A DNA stretch of 64,000 bases from Linnemannia schmuckeri (taxonomy: Eukaryota; Mortierellomycota; Mortierellomycetes; Mortierellales; Mortierellaceae), in the NCBI GenBank assembly GCA_029449235.1, contig JANATG010000007.1, forward strand, positions 248,001 to 312,000, written 5' to 3'. Both the position numbers and the translations under genes were made by a program. Below, piece after piece: positions 12,617 to 23,597 of this stretch (the stretch's first letter is position 1; each line of letters starts with the position of its first letter). The notes beneath the pieces are model-generated. The model saw nothing but the letters and a program-made list of their open reading frames with translations, made no database searches and was not told the DNA's origin.

Positions 12617-13767
12617 ATGTAAGAAAAACGACAGATCTAACCACACCCTCACCCTTCGCCGCTTCGACGCTTCCACCACTCAGTCTGCAGCAGCACTTCA
12701 CTTGCTCGGGGTGATCGCACACAAAGGAGGGGCGCGTGTCTGTCGAAAAGCACTCGAGATCTGCACTCTTGCTCTCTATTTCTTGGATCCGGGAAACTAG
12801 TGAACTCTTGAGCCGAAGTAAAAAACAAACATCAGCGACATAATAACAAAGGGAATATAACTGGATTCAGGATCAACCATCGCAAGGCGCTCTCTCTCGG
12901 ATCAGTCATTCATAAGCTTAGAACATAGTCTTTTTTTGCTCTGCAGGAGGTCAGGTGCAAGGGAATATCGAAGCTTATGTCATTGGAGATAGCCATTATC
13001 AACAACACTTGGCTCACCTTACCCATTACAGGCTCCTGCAACGAGGACACATTCCTTCTTGCTCCAGATCAACTCAATTGCTTCCTGCATACTAACCAAC
13101 TCATCGCTATTACCCAAACAGGGCTGATATTGAGAACAAGACCGCGACCATCGAGGAGATCCACTCTGACGAGTCCGACAACGAGCAGCAGGTTGCCTCT
13201 GCCTCGTCCCGCGTCCAGTCCCGTGGCGAGATCAAGGCCCGCAAGGCCCTCTCCAAGCTCGGTCTCCAGAAGGTCAAGGGTGTCACCCGTGTCACCGTCC
13301 GCCGCTCCGGTGCTCCCATCTTGGCCATTGCCCAGCCCGATGTCTACAGATCCTTGAACTCGGACACCTACATCGTCTTTGGCGAGGGTCAGACTGAGGA
13401 CATGAACAGCTTGCAGTCCCAGCTTCAGGCTGCCCAGGAGGTCCTCAAGGATGCCGGTGAGGCCAACCCTGCCGAGGCTGATGCCTCTGCCGCCGCCGAG
13501 GATGATGAGGAGGTCGATGAGGAGGGTGTCAGCAAGGAGGATATTGAGCTCGTCATGAACCAGGCTAACACCACCCGCTCCAAGGCCGTCAAGGCCTTGA
13601 AGGCCCACAACAACGACATTGTGAACGCCATCATGGTACGCTTTGTCTTGATTTTCTTTTCCGTGCTAATGTTTGTTTTTTTTTTGTAATTTGATGGTCG
13701 ACTGAACTTCTACTAACATACAACTCCTTTTTTTCATTTTTAAAACTTATAGGAGCTTACCATGTAA
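12617..13767 (+). CDS. EGD2: Nascent polypeptide-associated complex subunit alpha
   Basis: NAC-alpha pairs with the beta subunit at the ribosome exit tunnel, shielding nascent chains and steering targeting. Exons are 12617-12618, 13122-13635 and 13753-13767, giving 176 residues. The start codon itself is split: AT at 12617-12618, then a 503-nt intron with GTAAGA donor, perfect TACTAAC branch site (13090-13096) and CAG acceptor, then G. The protein begins MADIENK. An acidic N-terminus leads into the NAC domain (RKALSKLGLQKVKGVTRVTV onward, with SDTYIVFGE), an acidic linker, and the C-terminal UBA domain (KEDIELVMNQANTTRSKAVK). The last exon encodes only ELTM and stop. The identity is firm; the split start is the only model seen that places ATG directly before the conserved region. 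Confidence 0.93.
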
Positions 13768-13909
13768 ATTGCCTAACTCTCTGTCTCTACCCTTTCACTC
13801 CACCCCCCAACTCAACAAAAACACTTGTCCCTTTTTCCTTTCTGTTATTTTGTTCTCAAAAGCCATCAGTCCCTGGTGGTCCCAAAAAAATTGAATAGCA
13901 CCAATGTGG

Positions 13910-13915
13910 AATAAA
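13910..13915 (+). terminator. AATAAA polyadenylation signal of NAC-alpha
   Basis: A canonical AATAAA lies 142 nt after the NAC-alpha stop and 11 nt before the genomic A50 tract, which is where cleavage and polyadenylation would be expected. Confidence 0.7.
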
Positions 13916-13925
13916 CGCCAATAAC

Positions 13926-13926
<1 letters not shown>

Positions 13927-13976
<50 letters not shown>
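13927..13976 (+). repeat. 50-base uninterrupted A homopolymer
   Basis: Fifty consecutive A residues, the longest homopolymer in the window, sit where the NAC-alpha mRNA poly(A) tail would begin. See findings. Confidence 0.95.
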
Positions 13977-13980
<4 letters not shown>

Positions 13981-14226
13981 CCATGTGTCGTATTGTGTTC
14001 TTTCCTATCGTTTCGTTCTGCCTATGTGTGTGCGCGTGTGTGTGCTTATGGATGTTTTTATTTAGGGAGCTGCAATACTTGTCAATTGCCAAAATGGACC
14101 GAGTGACTGTGAATCTGTTTACTGGTGGTAGCTATTGCCAGGCACGGAACTCTCCTTTGCTGCATACTCTTTCATTTTCATAATTCCATTCATTCAGGAC
14201 ACAGGAACCAGGGCGTTGTACATGGA

Positions 14227-16583
14227 ATGGCCTCGACGCGGTTCAAAAATGTGATTGCCAGTCAATTAGCCAAACTGACTGGCTCGGACGTGAGCGTCAT
14301 TGCTCGAGCGATCGATCGGCCGAAACTCAAGGGACACGGAACTTTTGCTATCCCCTTACCGCGACTCCTTCCTGCTACGGTCGCCTCGGGAGGAAAGAAA
14401 AAGGCTGGCAAGAAGGCAAAGTCTGATTCGAACGTTGTTGGAACAGTAGCTGGAGAAGTCACTAGTGAAGTGCGGCTACCGGATGCGAGGACTACGTTGT
14501 TGGCGCGGATACAAACTGAGGCAAGTGGATCGTTTTTGAATGAACCGACGACTTTTTCTTTCGCTCAATTAATCAGTTGAAGCTACTTCTTACATACCAC
14601 GGCAAGGAGATGTCATAGGACACGGTATACGTGAATTCTAACCAACAGTACTCGTTGTTCCTCTCCAAAAATTGGCAACACTTAGTTTGATACGAGCGGG
14701 ATGATCAGGTCTGTCCAACCCGCCGGCCAGTTCCTCAACTTTACAGTCAACGAACCGCAATATCTACACGAAACCATTCAGGACGTCGTACGAGCAGAAC
14801 ACGCTAAACAAGCCGCTCTCTTCTTCAACACTCCCACCTCATCATCATCATCATCATCAACGGGAAGCTGGAACTCACATGTTAAGAGTCTCGGATATGG
14901 AATGGACCCAACCGTCGGCAAAGGAAAAGTGGTGGCGATTGATTACAGTTCCCCCAATATTGCAAAACCCTTTCATGGTGGACATTTGCGGGGCACGATT
15001 TTGGGGAATTTCGCGACGCGGTTGTTGAGGGGGTTCGGATACCATGTTGTTGGAATTAATTATCTTGGCGATTGGGGTAAACAGTACGGTAAGTGCCATC
15101 CCTGGTACAGTTATCTAGTTTCATTGACTCTTCATCTTGGTATGCGGATTACTAACCCTCTTGAACCAATGTTGTGGATGTAAATTATATACATAGGTCT
15201 GATGGCAGTGGGGTTCGACAGGTATGGGGACAGGACAAAGTTGCACCAGGATCCGATCAAACATCTATACGACGTGTACGTCCGGATCAACCAAGACATC
15301 GCCACCAACCCGGGGCTCGACAAACTCGCCAACCAGTACTTTAAACAGATGGAGGACGGTGACAGCAAAGTCCTCTCCCTCTGGCAAGAGTTCCGGTCCC
15401 TCTCGATTGATTTCTATCGCCGGATCTACAAACGACTCGGAATCGAGTTTGATATCTACTCGGGCGAATCTGAATCTGCGCGGTTTGTCCCGCAGGCGTA
15501 CGAGTTGTTGAGGAGGAAGGGTCTTTTGAGGGAGGAGGCGGATGGAGCGTGGGTGGTGGATTTAGAGGAATGGGGGCTGGGTGTTTGTACTTTGAGACGG
15601 GCGGATGGGACGACGCTGTACTTGACCAGGGATGTTGCTGCGTGCTTGGAGAGAGTTGAGAGGTTCCGGTTTGATCGGCATTTGTATATGATTGGCGATG
15701 ATCAGAACTTGCATATGAAGCGACTGTTCAAGATCATGGAACTTGCCTTTGCTTCCGAAGCCGAGGCCGCCAAGACCAAGGATCAGAAACAGGAGCACTG
15801 GAGTCGATCATTGCAACACATCTCGTTCGGAAAGGTACAGGGCATGTCGACACGCAAGGGCAACGCCGTGTTCCTGGAAGACATTCTCGACACGGCTCAG
15901 AGTACCATGCTGGAGAAAATGAAGGAGAACCAGGCGAAATTCGATGCCGTCAAGGAATCTTCTGGAGAGGGAGAAGGGAGTGTGGAATTGGTGGCGGATC
16001 AATTGGGGATCTCAGCGGTCGTAATCCAAGATTTCCAGGCAAAGAGTAATAAGGGGTACGAGTTTTCCTGGAAGCGGATGACCGAGTCTACGGGCAATAC
16101 GGGCATTTATCTCCAGTATGCCTACGCTCGCCTCTGCGGGTAAGTTCTTTGTTATTTTTTGTCGGCCAGTATCATATTCTTATCTGAGTATGTGTTCATA
16201 TGACACACGAGCAATAATAACTTATCTCTTTTTCTATCACTTTCCACAGAATCGCGGACAAGTCAGGGACGACCTTAAACACAAAAGCAGATACATCCCT
16301 ACTGACAGAACCAGAAGCCTTCGAACTCGCCAACATGATCTCCCAATACCCCGACATCACCCTCTCAACCCTCTCAACGCTCGAACCCTCAACAATCGTC
16401 AACTACCTTTTCGGTCTCTCGCACGCAATCAGCTCGGCAAACCAGGTCTTACAGGTTAAGGCTGCGGCCGAGTCCGGGCAGAAGGAGTTGGCAGAGGCGA
16501 GATTTTTGCTGTTGTGGGCTGCACGCGTTACGTTAGGGAATGGAATGCGAATCTTGGGGCTTGAACCTCTTGAGCGGATGTGA
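14227..16583 (+). CDS. Arginyl-tRNA synthetase
   Basis: A class I synthetase that charges tRNA-Arg using ATP. Exons 14227-14520, 14686-15088, 15197-16139 and 16250-16583 join in phase to give 657 residues. The N-terminal domain precedes the catalytic core. SSPNIAKPFHGGH (HIGH-like box, HGGH at about 195-198) and MSTRKG (KMSKS-like, about 449-454) mark the ATP site. The C-terminal helical domain carries YLQYAYAR and ends LGLEPLERM. The first intron uses a GC donor (GCAAGT) with TAG acceptor; the alternative of no splicing meets a stop at 14578, and an in-frame TAG just before 14686 forces the acceptor there. A run of Ser codons (about 150-156) is a low-complexity insertion before the core. Whether this copy serves the cytosol, mitochondria or both is not clear. 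Confidence 0.94.
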
Positions 16584-19500
16584 TTTTACGTAGATACATA
16601 AAGACGAGGACATGTACTGTACATAATACCAAAATACATTTGTGGTCTCATCAACTCACTCTTCCTATTTTTTTTTACTTCTTACTTCATGTTTGCCCTT
16701 GCTCACCTTGCAAAAATAACAAAAATATATATCGCTTATGACTCTCTTTGACAACTATTTTCTCTCTATTTATGAGGAGGATAAAATCCTTTCTTCTGAG
16801 CGCTCGTCAAATTCTCTTATGACAACTTCCTAAAAACAACTTCCTAAAAACAACTCGACTTCAAAAGAAAAAAAAAATGAGGTTTTGGGGCTGGATGAGC
16901 CCGCGGATGGCTGAATGAGGAACTACTTTTTGCTACAACGGTTCAATAGCGAGGAGGCGTGTTTGTGGCGATGGCGGTTGGACGTAAAAATAAGTTGAGA
17001 GCGCCACTTTTTTTGGTGAACGAGGAAGGGCTGTTGTGTAGTTGTGGCTGTTGTTGCGGGATCTAAAAAGCACCACAACCCTTCGTTATTTATTTTTTTT
17101 TATTTGGCTGCTGGTGTGGGTTGCCTGTGTGACAATGCCAAGAAGAAAAAAGAACTGAGGGCGTTTCATTGATGTCATGAGAAAGAAAGGGCAATGCACC
17201 CAGGTGGCTGTTTGTCATGAGAACGGGAGATAAAGGCGCATGTCTACTCGAATGTTCATTCGATCATTCGAAATAAATTAATTTTGTATGATGACCCCTG
17301 GAAGTTTCATGTCGTCTCTTGACCCACATTGAATGAAACGGGACAGGCGGGAGGGCGCAAGCGCAGTGAATCACAGTAAACAGTCGTAATCTCAGCGAAT
17401 ATTGGTAATAAAATACTCGAGCCGTTTCCCTTTATTCGGTCCTCTTTTTGTATCAACAATAAACTAATAATCCCCATCGATGCCTTGCACCCCCGGTTCT
17501 CCTCCATCTTTCCTTGGGTTACATTGGGTCCGTGCTTGGTACCCCTTCTCATCTCTTGGGCCCCATTTCCATTCACCGGGGGAAGAGGATCTAGGGAAAA
17601 AGGAAAGGGGGCACAATTCTGTTTCATTACCACCTCGAAGGGACTCTTATTCTTACCTTTTCCTCATGAAAACAAACATGCATGCCTTTTCGTTTCCAAA
17701 CAAAAAAAAAGATCTCAGTTCTATCCACCCCGCTCACTCGGACTCAGGAGGAACTTTAGGAATGATTCAATATCTAATCAATATCGGACCCTACTGTTGA
17801 AATGAGTGAGATTTTGTCCGGAAAATGCAATTTATTCACAAGAAGGGTGGTCATGAACTCTATCAAAAATCCTTCCTCCTCTACGCTGTCATCCCGTCAT
17901 TTTCTGAGTCCTGCTTTATGTATTTTACTTAAGCCTTTGTACATGCCCTTTTGTCTGCTGTGTTTTTGAATTCTTCTTGGCAGCACACACCACCTACGTT
18001 CGTCTTCTCATGCTCTCACTTTTTTGTTCCTCTCCCTGCATCGTCACTGCATTCGCATCAGAATTCGTTTGGACCCCTGCTTTTGCAACGTCAGACATAG
18101 AGCAAAACAATTACAGCAAGCCTCTGCTAGAGCAAAAAAAAAAAGTAGACATGATCTCTCCTTGCCTGTGATGCGGTTATTGGGGGCAAAAATCGTCCTG
18201 TGACAGATTATGCGCCGAAAGAAACAAATGATTGTCAGAGTGGACCAAAAGGGGGATCGGATAGTGTTGACTTTTTACGGCCCAAACACGGACCAAGAAG
18301 AGAGAGAGGAAACGGCGCTAGTGCTTGGTGCTAGCCAAGGTCGACTCCAGCAAGTTACCATATACGATCGATTTTCATGAGGGATTTTCAACACCGAAAG
18401 GATCAGGGAAAAGGGAAGGGAAGGAGGAACATGGAGGGGGATATGTACTACGTCTGTAACATTTGCACATGTACACGCCGTCTGTACAACATCTTTTATT
18501 TTTCACGTATCTTTCCTTTGTTAAGGGAACAGGAGAAGGAAAAAAAGGCATACTGAGTAAGATAAGAGAAATGAAGGGGAACCCATTAAGGCAACAAATT
18601 GCATCGAGAAATGGCATTTCGCAAAGGTCGAGGAACTCATGTGTCCATGTGAGGTGTAAGGTAACAACGTCCTACGCCCTGCCTGCCTGCGTGTTGCACG
18701 TTTCCCGCTTTTTTGACTTTTCAATTGCAGCTGTCCATTCCTTTCCCCCGTCCCCCTCTCTCAATCCCACAATGACAGGAAATTTGACGGTATGGGAAGG
18801 AAAGAAGGATAAATATTGACGCATCAGAGGGCAAAGAGTGAGGTGCTGGCTGCAGGTAGGTAAGTAGGGGTCCCGGTCCTTGTAGAGAGTGGGGGAAAGG
18901 AAGGTGGGACGAGAAAAAGTCGTGCCATGAGGACTATTTTTTCTTTTTTTTTCCCACAACCCAAAGAAAACAACCACATCAACAACGACAAGAATCCGAG
19001 AGTATACAATGGCGCACGTTTACGGGCGCAAAAAGAGGGAAAGAGGTATTCAAGAGATAAACAAATGAGGCCAGCCCCACTTCTTTTTTGTCTTTGTTCA
19101 CGATTGACTGGTTTAAGCTAAAATCCACTTTCTACGCTTGTTGAGGAGTGGCAGGCTTGAAAAGAGGATCCACCTTTCATCCAGAAAGAAGGCTGAAGAG
19201 GGGTGCCCATCTGCTGTGAGATCAAGACAACAAGAATGTAAATCTCATCATCCTAATAGGACAGAAAACAAAACATGATCCTCCAACAACCACAAAATGA
19301 GCAGACCAAGTGTTCTCGATCCTTGCAATCACCAACACAACAGTGATTGGCAAGAACCCAATTTTTCTTGTTCTAGTCAAACAGAAGGGTTTTCTTCGCG
19401 GCATGGAGTGAGGGTTGTTATCATTCTATGAAACGCGATCAAATTGTTGTATTCTTCTTGCGTTTGGGTGTAGGTTAGAAAACTGTTCTCAGTCTGTGAC

Positions 19501-20486
19501 AATGAAATAAAGATGGATGATGCCTTTTCGTGCTTCACTTTCACTTTTTACCCCTGTCGCCTTCCTTGTGTCCTCCTTCAAAAAAGGAAGAAAAAAAAGT
19601 TTGGTGAGACCCAGCTGGACAAAAAACAACAACAACAGTGCATTGCTTTGCTTTGGATTGAGAGCAGTGATGTAGTGAAGCTGGTAAAAACATAAAAAAA
19701 AGTGCTCTCAGCAAAGGTAAAAAAGGGATACTTTCTTGGACTTTCTTATTTATCTCACTCTCATTATCCTGTGTCGTTCTTGGCCTCGATCATGAGCCAT
19801 TCCTAGAGGAGTAGCTAGATCTTTGTCTTGTTCGTTGATGAAAGTGTGAAAAGATCAAGACTGGAGGTGAGGTAATGATAGATATGATGGCGATGACAGT
19901 CGATAGTTCACTTTCTAACAATTTATGTAAAAACAAGGCAGGCCGATTGGTGCCTGAAGCGGTTTGAAGTTGGGCCAACGGCGGAAAGGGAATCGTTGTT
20001 TAATTTACTTAATGAATTATGACCCTTCTTCATGTCTTTCGTTTTCCTCCCTCCGTTTTGTCACAGAACCCTATTTAACTGCCGTTTAATTCAATCCTCT
20101 ATCGTACCAATTCAGTTCAACTCAGTCGACCCAATAATTTGCGAATGTTTTGGAGCGCGGTACATTGTTGGCGGTACTCACTAATTCTCATCATCCGCTT
20201 ACGAACTGGCCATGGTTACTTGCTCATCCCCGAGTATATAAACCACTGGGTTCCCCCCTGCCATGGCTTTCTCTTTTTTATTTTTTTCCCATTTCTTCTC
20301 CAACCGTCATATTTGTGCCTCCTTGTATATACTACATCCTGCCTTCCTCTTTCGCACAGCACAACACCTTCTTCACGCTCACTCTCACTTTCACTCGCAC
20401 TCATAATCACACTACTTGCATAAGCATATACTCCTCCCCTCATAGAGACCAGCCACCTTCCACCAACCACCACATACACCACAGCC
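16584..20486. other. 3.9 kb gene-free spacer
   Basis: AT-rich DNA with short A, T and CT tracts and no codon structure that supports a gene. It ends in the promoter of the secreted protein gene at 20487. Confidence 0.6.
20235..20241 (+). promoter_or_regulatory. TATA box
   Basis: TATATAA about 250 bp before the start codon at 20487, followed by a long pyrimidine-rich and then CA-rich leader. Position and context fit a core promoter for the secreted protein gene. Confidence 0.55.
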
Positions 20487-21308
20487 ATGAGACGCACCAG
20501 TTTCGCCTTGTTTGTAACGGCCGTCGGAGCCTCTCTCTTTCTCTCCTCTAGCGACGCCGCCCCCATCAGCCGATCCCCCTCTTCACAAACCAAGCACCAA
20601 CAAGAGAAGGAGGCAGTAGTTCCTGGACGGATCCAGATCAAATCCAAATCCCGCCTCCCAGCTTCATCTCCCTCCGCCTCCGCCTCTTCCTCTTCTACAT
20701 CATCGCACAAGCACAAGCATAAGCACAACCACAAGAAATCCAACAAAAACAAGAAGCACTCCTCTTCCCCACTCGACAAATTCCTGATCCCCGATCCAGA
20801 ACTTTCAGGTTCGGCCTGGTACCCCGTCCAACACCGCACTCGTAACCGCCACGTCCGCGCCCTCGTCCCTGAAGGCCACGCCGTGATCGACGACGAGGAT
20901 GATGATGCCGGTAACGAGTTGTTGGATACCGAACTTGACTCTGGTCTCGAACGCCCCGACGACGACGACACCATTGAGGGCCAGATCCTCGAAGAGGAGG
21001 ACCTCGACGACTTTGACACCGTTGCCGATGACGGTGACGAAGATGGTGTGGAGGGCCATCTGTTGCAGCACACCTTGCGCGCAGCCAACACCGCCGCAAA
21101 TGTCGCTCGTGCCAAGGCCGCCGCCTTGACTGCTGCTGCTCGCGCGAGGGCGGTTGAGTCGTTGGATTGGTTGAAGGAGAGCGAGCTCGAGTTTGAGGAT
21201 GCCGAGGGGGATGAGGTTGGAGAGAAGGAGGTTGTCAAGGTTGTTCTTTCGAGGTTCGGAGGGCGCGCTGCCGCTGCCGATATGGCTGCCCATGCCGGTG
21301 AGGTCTAA
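20487..21308 (+). CDS. Secreted charge-segregated protein, 273 aa
   Basis: One uninterrupted exon. Residues 1-24 form a signal peptide (basic MRRTS start, hydrophobic core, cleavage likely after SSDAA). The mature chain has three blocks: a Ser/Lys/His-rich basic block including HKHKHKHNHKK (about 73-92), a strongly acidic Asp/Glu block (about 128-190), and an Ala-rich region predicted helical (about 195-235) with an acidic tail. There are no cysteines in the mature chain and no recognised domain. The lysine/histidine run could bind metals, cell-wall polyanions or the protein's own acidic half; this is inference. High G+C and clear codon bias against the spacer support a real gene. The long open frame on the opposite strand is a shadow. 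Confidence 0.8.
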   Translation: MRRTSFALFVTAVGASLFLSSSDAAPISRSPSSQTKHQQEKEAVVPGRIQIKSKSRLPASSPSASASSSSTSSHKHKHKHNHKKSNKNKKHSSSPLDKFLIPDPELSGSAWYPVQHRTRNRHVRALVPEGHAVIDDEDDDAGNELLDTELDSGLERPDDDDTIEGQILEEEDLDDFDTVADDGDEDGVEGHLLQHTLRAANTAANVARAKAAALTAAARARAVESLDWLKESELEFEDAEGDEVGEKEVVKVVLSRFGGRAAAADMAAHAGEV

Positions 21309-21783
21309 ATCAAATTGATCTTCAGTTTCCCTTCCTTCCCATTGTAAATATTGTAGAAAAACACATACACACCTGCACATAGTGCAACATCATCTATTCT
21401 CCATTTCTTCATGGAGACCCTCACCTATTGAACATAGAAACACACACGCACAGCATAGAGATCTATTTGCATATCACTGCCATTATTCAAATACAAACAC
21501 CACGAAAAAAAAATTTACATGCTTTTTTTTGGTTTTGATATGTCGGGCGCGGGCGCTCCATGGGCTAAAAACGAGACGGCGACGAGAAGGAGAAAGAGGG
21601 AGAGGAAGTGATACCATCTTTTGCATGTACGTACACCATTTTCATTTTCCGACCCTCGAAGATACAAAAAAATCAGACCAAACATGAGGACCGACGCATA
21701 CATACATTCTCTATATACCTTCCCTTCTATCTTGCATCCATCCTCACTTCCTCTCTTCCTTCCTTCCCTCCCTCCCTCCTTTC

Positions 21784-21893
21784 TTCCTTCCTTCCTTCCT
21801 TCCTTCCTTCCTTCCTTCCTTCCTTCCTTCCTTCCTTCCTTCCTTCCTTCCTTCCTTCCTTCCTTCCTTCCTTCCTTCCTTCCTTCCTTCCTT
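21784..21893. repeat. (TTCC)n microsatellite, about 27 copies
   Basis: About 110 bases of uninterrupted TTCC/CTTC tetramers, flanked by degenerate CT-rich DNA that extends the tract to roughly 21750-21930. Confidence 0.95.
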
Positions 21894-22502
21894 ACTTCTT
21901 TCCTTCTTTGCTTCCTTTCCTTTCTTTATTCAAATGTTCCTTCGGCAACGAACTTAAAAAAAAATGACGCATGGAGTGCGAAAGAGAGGCAAAAAGGAAA
22001 AGAGGATGGGAAAGAAATCTAAAGAATAGACGACCCATGCGCAGAAACATTTTTTTTTTTTTTTTCAATCAAGCCTCAACGGTCCGCTCGATTGTTTGCT
22101 TTTCCCAGCCCGACCGTCAATTTGTCGACCCTTGGTAAAGTAAGGTTCTGTTTGTCTGAACTAAAAAAAAAAAAAAAAAACACAGCACGCACACACACTC
22201 ACAAAGACAGAAAGGAAGAGATGGAGTAGAAGGAGAAGTAGAAGAGGTAGAGAGAACAAGAAAAAGAGCAAGTTTGCCCGTAACCCATCTCATCGAACAT
22301 AAACAAAGATACATAGCTCCCATCTTTGGTCACACTACTGGATATACAATCCCCGCAAATGCGAGGCGATGCATGGTGATGGGGGTGATGGGAGGTAGTC
22401 GGGGACGAATGGGTAACTCCATAAAGTATGAGCACTTCTGCTTTGTAGCGAACACACCACTCACGCCACCCACACTATCAAAAAAATTCTATGTATCTCT
22501 TA

Positions 22503-22505
<3 letters not shown>

Positions 22506-22533
<28 letters not shown>
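22506..22533. repeat. (CT)14 microsatellite
   Basis: Fourteen perfect CT dinucleotides in gene-free DNA. Confidence 0.9.
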
Positions 22534-22538
<5 letters not shown>

Positions 22539-22850
22539 CATGTAAAAAAGAAAAAAATCTCTCATCTCTTATTTATGGAGTTCCTGTTTGAACAACTCGC
22601 CATTTCTCTGGATATCAATAAACAGAAAGGAAAAAAAGACAATGGCGATTAAATAGCATTTCCTACATACACAAAGTAAGGGAGAAAACTGTGCAACTAC
22701 ATAGGAACAAAAGATCGAATCTGTTTATTGCTACAAAGTGTGCTGAATCTTAACCCGCTTCACATTCTCTAAAGACTCAACCATATCCACGCTCAATCGC
22801 TTCAAACACCTCAACGCTTTTCCGAAAAAAAAAAAAGGTCAATATTACTG

Positions 22851-23514
22851 TCATTGATCGTCAGAGCAACCTCTGTCCGGTTTTTGGCATGTCTCTCCCA
22901 TGGCAAGCATGTTCATGAGATATCTCGCAATTCCTGCAGGATAGCTGACGATGAGGCTGATATAGTGTCCATCCGGCTGGCAGTACTGGCTCATGTCGAC
23001 TCTGTGGTTTCTGAACTTGGTTGGTTGGACGGTACTGTGGGCATCGACCGCTTTACTCTCAGAGAGCTCCTTATATAACTTGACTTGCACAAACACTGGG
23101 CAGATGATATCGGATGATGTATAGTCAGAAGGAGGTGCTAGATTGCTGTCCACGGAACCATCCAACGTCGAGCCGCTGAATCGGACAACAAAGATGATGT
23201 CTGGACTGGACACTTGCTCTGCGAGATTAGAAGAGCGGAGACACCAGTTCATCATCGCGTTCAGAGTTGTTGTGGACGTATGCATCCAAAAACTCGGCCA
23301 TCGTGAGCTTCTTGAAGCCAGTTGTCCGTATACGACCTAACCATCCAACTACGGTAGCCTTGTGTTGAGACATCTTGTGCGGAGGTAGGGCAATGCGGAA
23401 CAGGCGTATTGGGACCGTTTTCTTGTGAAAAGTCCTGATCATCTCATTCGGTATGCTGAACTCCCATTCTTTGGTGCGCGCAAAGAAGCGTAAAATGATT
23501 GAAACGGTCGACAT
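22851..23514 (-). pseudogene. Frameshifted effector/nuclease-like relic
   Basis: Two overlapping minus-strand frames make sense only together. The first (23514-23227) starts MSTVSIILRFF and ends in a stop just after DDELVSPLF. The second carries on from SSNLAEQ to 22851, so one or two bases have been gained or lost near 23230. The second half holds a strand with PDIIFVVRF followed by CPVFVQVKL, then HYISLIVSYPAG. This D ... Q-x-K layout over two beta strands resembles a PD-(D/E)XK nuclease-like core, and the text is reminiscent of Crinkler-type effector families expanded in Mortierellomycota and Glomeromycota. That link is from memory of the family style, not a search. It lies 83 bp past the stop of the next gene, on the same strand. 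A sequencing error is an alternative explanation. Confidence 0.5.
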
Positions 23515-23597
23515 TTACATATACCACAAAAAAAACTGTAATAAGCTTCTAATACGACGACAACCATACTCTAAAATGAAAACGAACGCACTAAAAA

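Larger units (their letters stand above)
13768..14226. other. NAC-alpha 3' UTR, A50 tract and ArgRS leader
   Basis: Contains the NAC-alpha 3' untranslated region, an AATAAA signal, a 50-base A tract, then about 250 bp that must hold the ArgRS promoter and leader. A CAG acceptor-like site near 14195 could end an intron in the ArgRS leader. Confidence 0.5.
21309..22850. other. Spacer with microsatellites
   Basis: No gene seen. The 3' side of the secreted-protein gene runs into a long TTCC microsatellite, then T-rich and A-rich homopolymers (about 22051-22065 and 22163-22180) and a CT dinucleotide repeat. Confidence 0.6.

Noticed and set aside
20216..21238. 340-residue open frame antisense to the secreted protein
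   Set aside because: It is the Ser/Arg-rich complement of a GC-rich coding exon, with no leader and no domain. The sense strand has signal peptide, TATA box and proper leader.
21608..22022. Ser-Phe-Leu-Pro repeat proteins over the TTCC tract
   Set aside because: Pure translation of a tetranucleotide microsatellite in several frames.
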